From: Deltaproteobacteria bacterium
GTDB lineage: Bacteria; Myxococcota_A; Polyangia; HGW-17
DNA length: 57,525 nucleotides
Direction: 5' to 3'
Assembly: GCA_016937155.1 (NCBI GenBank)
Contig: JAFGWM010000020.1
Coordinates: 1-57,525, forward strand
In this document: piece after piece, positions 54,369 to 57,525 of the stretch
Position numbering within the stretch: the first letter of the stretch is position 1
Layout: every line of letters starts with the position of its first letter
The notes under the pieces: model-generated
What the model saw: only the letters and a program-made list of their open reading frames with translations
The model's database searches: none
What the model was told of the DNA's origin: nothing
Position numbers and translations under genes: made by a program

Positions 54369-57266
54369 ATGAAACTTATTAAATTACAATATCTTATTCT
54401 TTTTCTTATCTTTACAGGTTGTTCATCATATGCGTTTAATGATGATGGCGACGATTTCACCTATAAAAGTTATGACCCGTCAGGGAATTATCGTGGGGAA
54501 CAGGGGTATGAAAGTGTAAATAATGTCACCAATAACACCTCTTCCACAACTACTGATACCGGGACTCCTGATGAGGTTGAACGTGAGATTACCGAAGCTG
54601 ATATAATCAGGGAAATTGATGGCAGGCTTTTTCTCCTCAGTGCATATCGAGGCCTTGTTATAGTTGATATAACTAATCCAGCAGACATGGTAATTGTGGG
54701 GCGCTATGAATTAACGGGAACTCCTTTTGAAATGTATGTAGAAGAAGGTATTGCCTGGGTTATTTTCAACTCATTCTGGTCCTGGAATTTTGATGAGGAA
54801 ACAGGGTATTACAGATGGGTTAATTCTTCTCAGACAGTGGCTCTTGATGTTTCAAATCCTTCTGAGATTACAGAGATGGCTTCATACTCTCTCGGGGGAG
54901 AAATTTCTGATTCAAGAAAAGTAGGGGATATTATCTATTTTGTTGCCAACGAAAATGGTTATTGCTGGAATTGTACCAGTTATCCCAGAATAACAGTTAC
55001 AAGTGTAAATGCAACGCCAGATTCTGTGTCACTGGTTGATCAACTTGAATTTACAGGGGATGGTTATAACTGGGATAACAGCAGTATATATGTTAATCAG
55101 GACCGTATTTATGTTGCAGAAAATCAGTGGAGTTCAGGAACATCCAGTATTCATGTCGTTGATATTTCAGATCCTACAGGAACAATGCTTCACGGTACTT
55201 CATTTGCTTTATCAGGGCTGATTCAAAACCGGTGGCAGATGGATGAATATAATGGTGTCTTCAGGACAATCAGTCAGCCGGGTTTTTGGGGGAGTGATGT
55301 TCCTCCAGTGGTGGAAACTTTCCAGATAAACGATGCGGATTCAATTGTTACAGGTGGTGTACTTCATATGGAGCTCCCGAGACCTGAAAATCTCATGTCA
55401 GTCCGTTTTGATGGAGAAAGAGCATATGCTGTAACATATGAAAGAACAGATCCACTGTTTACAATTGATTTTTCCAGTCCACTACAGCCTGTTCAGCGGG
55501 GTGAGCTTGAAATCCCTGGTTGGTTATACCACATGGAGCCAAGGGGAAACAGACTGATTGCTCTCGGATATGATGACACTGATACTAATCTGCTTGCTAT
55601 GAGTCTTTTTGATGTAAGTGATCTTGATAATCCTGTTATGCTTTCCAGGCAGAACTTTGGTGCCCAGTGGAGCTGGATGGTTGAAGATCAGGACAGAATA
55701 CACAAGGCACTGAAAATTCTGGACAGTGAAGGGCTGATTCTTATGCCATGGGCCGGCTGGAACAGTACAGGCTATGAAAGTGGAGTTCAGATATTTCAAT
55801 TCAACGATCAGGAGATTATTAAGAGGGGGAATGCTCCTCATCACGGTATGGCCAGAAGAGCATTTATCAGTGGTGGAAGACTTTTTGCTATGAGTGATGA
55901 GAGGCTTGATTCGTTTGATATAGATAACCTTTCTGAGCCGCAGGTACAGGATTCACTTGTTTTCGCCAGAGTAGCACATAAATTTACTGAATTTGGAGAT
56001 TCAATGCTGGCTGTATTAAGTATGGACTGGTGGGAAAACTCAGCTAGAATTAATATTTTTCATCAGGATGATCCTGATGCAATTGAGCCTGTATCATCCA
56101 TAAATCTTAGAGAAGTATTACCTGATGACTCTGATATGGAAAGCTGGTGGGGTGGTTTCGATTATTATAACTCCAGAATGTTCACAAATGGTGATTATAT
56201 TTACTTCCTTTACAGTTCCTATCCTTACTGGTGGTATTATGAGTCCGAAAATCAGCAGGATAAAACCCGCCTGGTAGTAATTGACATAAGTGTTCCCGAA
56301 GAACCTCAGATTGAAAGTATAACATCTTTTGATTTTCCCATGCCAGCATCCACAACTTACATGTATGGGTATGTTCAGTCCGGTGAGACAGCTGTTATGA
56401 GCAATCAGATGCTTGCTATGATAAAAGGTAGTTCTTATTATTGGTACTCCGATACTGACAGAGGTATCGTTTTTGTTGATGTATCGGATCCTGAAACTCC
56501 TTATATTGCATACGAAAGTGATTCAGATGAGGATGAAACACCTGTTGCTCTTTTCTCAACAGGAGAAAATATTTATGTCAATGTGATGAAGAAACTTGCT
56601 ATTCCCGGATTCAGTGCATGGTTCATGGATGAATACTCAACTGATACTGTTGAAAAACTTGCCCACATAAATATTCCGGGAAGTATGATCGGCTATAGTG
56701 GTGAGCTTTCCCGCATAGTAACAATTGATTACCAGTTGGGAATGAATCCCGGGAACAGCTGGTCAGATTGTGATACTTCCTACTGGGAATATTGGTACAG
56801 TGAGGGTGTCTGTTATCATGTTGATCGCATATTGAAGATACTTCGCAGACAGAGTAATATAGCAATCCCGCTTAAAAATATCACCTTCGGCGGTGGTTAT
56901 ATTAATTCAGCTCAGGTCACAGAAAGTAATATTTTCCTTCTTCGTAACACGGGATATTACTGGTGGTATGATGGTGACAACACAGATTATCGTCCCAGAC
57001 TAATCAATGTTCCACTTTCAGGATCAATGAACCCTGTAGAAATGGCAACAATGTCCACGTGGTACGGGATACTGGCTCATGCAAAAGGTGACAGGGCACT
57101 GGTTATAGATAATAATCCCCCTGAAATTTTCCTCTATGAGACCGGGAATGCTGAGCCTGTGGTTCAGTCACTTCTTACCGGATACAGCTGGGATGCTATA
57201 TTTGATGATAATAAAATTATCAGCGCAAATTCCTGGCATGGAATGCAAGTTATTGATATTCAATAA
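54369..57266 (+). CDS. Large LVIVD-repeat (beta-propeller) lipoprotein
   Basis: 965-residue lipoprotein (lipobox FTGC). The body has repeated units ending VDI(T/S)(N/D)P, as in LVIVDITNPADM, ALDVSNPSEI, VVDISDPTG, LFDVSDLDNP, VIDISVPEEP and VDVSDPETP. These match the LVIVD repeat and imply one or two beta-propellers on the cell surface. It is strikingly rich in Trp and Tyr. The ATG has GGAGG 5 nt upstream; a TTG earlier overlaps that SD. It could bind polysaccharide or protein; the sequence does not decide. Confidence 0.83.
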   Translation: MKLIKLQYLILFLIFTGCSSYAFNDDGDDFTYKSYDPSGNYRGEQGYESVNNVTNNTSSTTTDTGTPDEVEREITEADIIREIDGRLFLLSAYRGLVIVDITNPADMVIVGRYELTGTPFEMYVEEGIAWVIFNSFWSWNFDEETGYYRWVNSSQTVALDVSNPSEITEMASYSLGGEISDSRKVGDIIYFVANENGYCWNCTSYPRITVTSVNATPDSVSLVDQLEFTGDGYNWDNSSIYVNQDRIYVAENQWSSGTSSIHVVDISDPTGTMLHGTSFALSGLIQNRWQMDEYNGVFRTISQPGFWGSDVPPVVETFQINDADSIVTGGVLHMELPRPENLMSVRFDGERAYAVTYERTDPLFTIDFSSPLQPVQRGELEIPGWLYHMEPRGNRLIALGYDDTDTNLLAMSLFDVSDLDNPVMLSRQNFGAQWSWMVEDQDRIHKALKILDSEGLILMPWAGWNSTGYESGVQIFQFNDQEIIKRGNAPHHGMARRAFISGGRLFAMSDERLDSFDIDNLSEPQVQDSLVFARVAHKFTEFGDSMLAVLSMDWWENSARINIFHQDDPDAIEPVSSINLREVLPDDSDMESWWGGFDYYNSRMFTNGDYIYFLYSSYPYWWYYESENQQDKTRLVVIDISVPEEPQIESITSFDFPMPASTTYMYGYVQSGETAVMSNQMLAMIKGSSYYWYSDTDRGIVFVDVSDPETPYIAYESDSDEDETPVALFSTGENIYVNVMKKLAIPGFSAWFMDEYSTDTVEKLAHINIPGSMIGYSGELSRIVTIDYQLGMNPGNSWSDCDTSYWEYWYSEGVCYHVDRILKILRRQSNIAIPLKNITFGGGYINSAQVTESNIFLLRNTGYYWWYDGDNTDYRPRLINVPLSGSMNPVEMATMSTWYGILAHAKGDRALVIDNNPPEIFLYETGNAEPVVQSLLTGYSWDAIFDDNKIISANSWHGMQVIDIQ

Positions 57267-57414
57267 AAAATACCCTGTCACTGTTTGACTTAATACAGAT
57301 TTACTTCAGAAACAAGGTCTTTAAAAAAACAGGAGGGGGAAAAGTGGTTATATGGTCAGTTTTCTTCAGTAGTTTCTGAAAGGATGGTACCCGATAAGAG
57401 CATGTATATGTTTA

Positions 57415-57468
57415 TGCTAACGTAAATTTGATCAGTTATTTGGGGTTGTGCTAACGCAAATTTGACCA
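57415..57468. repeat. Two 20-bp direct repeats, possible IS21-type left end
   Basis: TGCTAACGTAAATTTGATCA (57415-57434) and TGCTAACGCAAATTTGACCA (57449-57468) differ at two positions and lie 34 bp apart. IS21-family elements carry several copies of a TG-starting repeat near each end, directly before istA. A strong SD and ATG follow at the very edge, consistent with a transposase gene that the window cuts off. Confidence 0.5.
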
Positions 57469-57486
57469 TGCTGAACTTTTAAGAAG

Positions 57487-57512
57487 TCCCGGTAGAATTT
57501 AGTAAGCCGGGA
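57487..57512 (+). promoter_or_regulatory. Hairpin overlapping ribosome-binding site of cut-off gene
   Basis: TCCCGG (57487-57492) and CCGGGA (57507-57512) form a 6-bp stem. The right arm contains the first bases of GGGAGG, the ribosome-binding site for an ATG at 57522. It could limit translation of an element-encoded transposase. Confidence 0.35.
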
Positions 57513-57525
57513 GGAATGGAGATGA

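Noticed and set aside
57343-57378. GTG with a strong GGAGGGGG ribosome-binding site after the propeller gene
   Set aside because: The frame ends after 11 codons.
1-57525. CRISPR arrays, tRNA or rRNA genes
   Set aside because: No regularly spaced repeats and no tRNA or rRNA signatures were found in reading both strands.

Overview
This window (about 40% G+C by eye) is a densely packed stretch of chromosome from a Gram-negative bacterium. It carries lipoprotein signal peptides, MCE/MlaD proteins, a TonB-family protein, type IV pilus genes and the MreBCD/PBP2/RodA elongation machinery. A Pkn-type Ser/Thr kinase, many sensor kinases, small Cys-rich lipoproteins, LVIVD-type propeller proteins and a PilC-PilS gene pair all point towards the deltaproteobacterial/Myxococcota-like part of the tree, but at unusually low G+C. 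The placement is inference; no rRNA, tRNA or CRISPR array is visible.

Layout. 0.03-5.7 kb: membrane Ser/Thr kinase (-), AbgT-type transporter (+), and a TonB-like protein followed by a radical SAM/SPASM protein (-). 5.8-8.7 kb (+): a repeat-containing lipoprotein, a PKD-like lipoprotein and an OFA-type MFS transporter. 8.8-15.5 kb (-): aminopeptidase N with a hybrid histidine kinase, a 505-bp intergenic region with two hairpins, rex with a lipoprotein gene, and panD. 15.6-22.6 kb (-): hslVU, glycosyltransferase, HAMP histidine kinase, cupin and two MCE proteins. 22.7-27 kb: a second radical SAM/SPASM protein (+), then pilC-pilS (-) without pilR. 27-30.3 kb (+): galU-priA. 30.3-32.1 kb (-): NapH-like polyferredoxin and a four-helix membrane protein with a claudin-like layout. 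32.3-41 kb (+): UbiB-like kinase, a large hybrid kinase with two response regulators, NCS2-type permease, lipoprotein and zinc-ribbon protein. 41-43.1 kb (-): metallophosphoesterase and a lipoprotein gene that appears frameshifted. 43.1-52.4 kb (-): one long cell-elongation operon (HEAT-like protein, greA, three Cys-rich lipoproteins, mreB-mreC-mreD-mrdA-rodA, U32 protein). 52.6-57.3 kb (+): LRR-like and LVIVD/propeller lipoproteins. 57.4 kb to the end: paired repeats and a ribosome-binding site that look like the start of an insertion sequence of IS21 type.

How it fits together. The elongation operon couples a transcript-cleavage factor and lipoproteins to rod-shape wall synthesis. The two-component genes (five sensor kinases, two stand-alone receivers) mostly lack DNA-binding partners, so they probably feed into regulators elsewhere. 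Most genes have clear Shine-Dalgarno sequences, which allowed several starts to be moved to a better codon. Three plus-strand genes instead lack one and have a promoter-like pair placed exactly where a leaderless transcript would begin.
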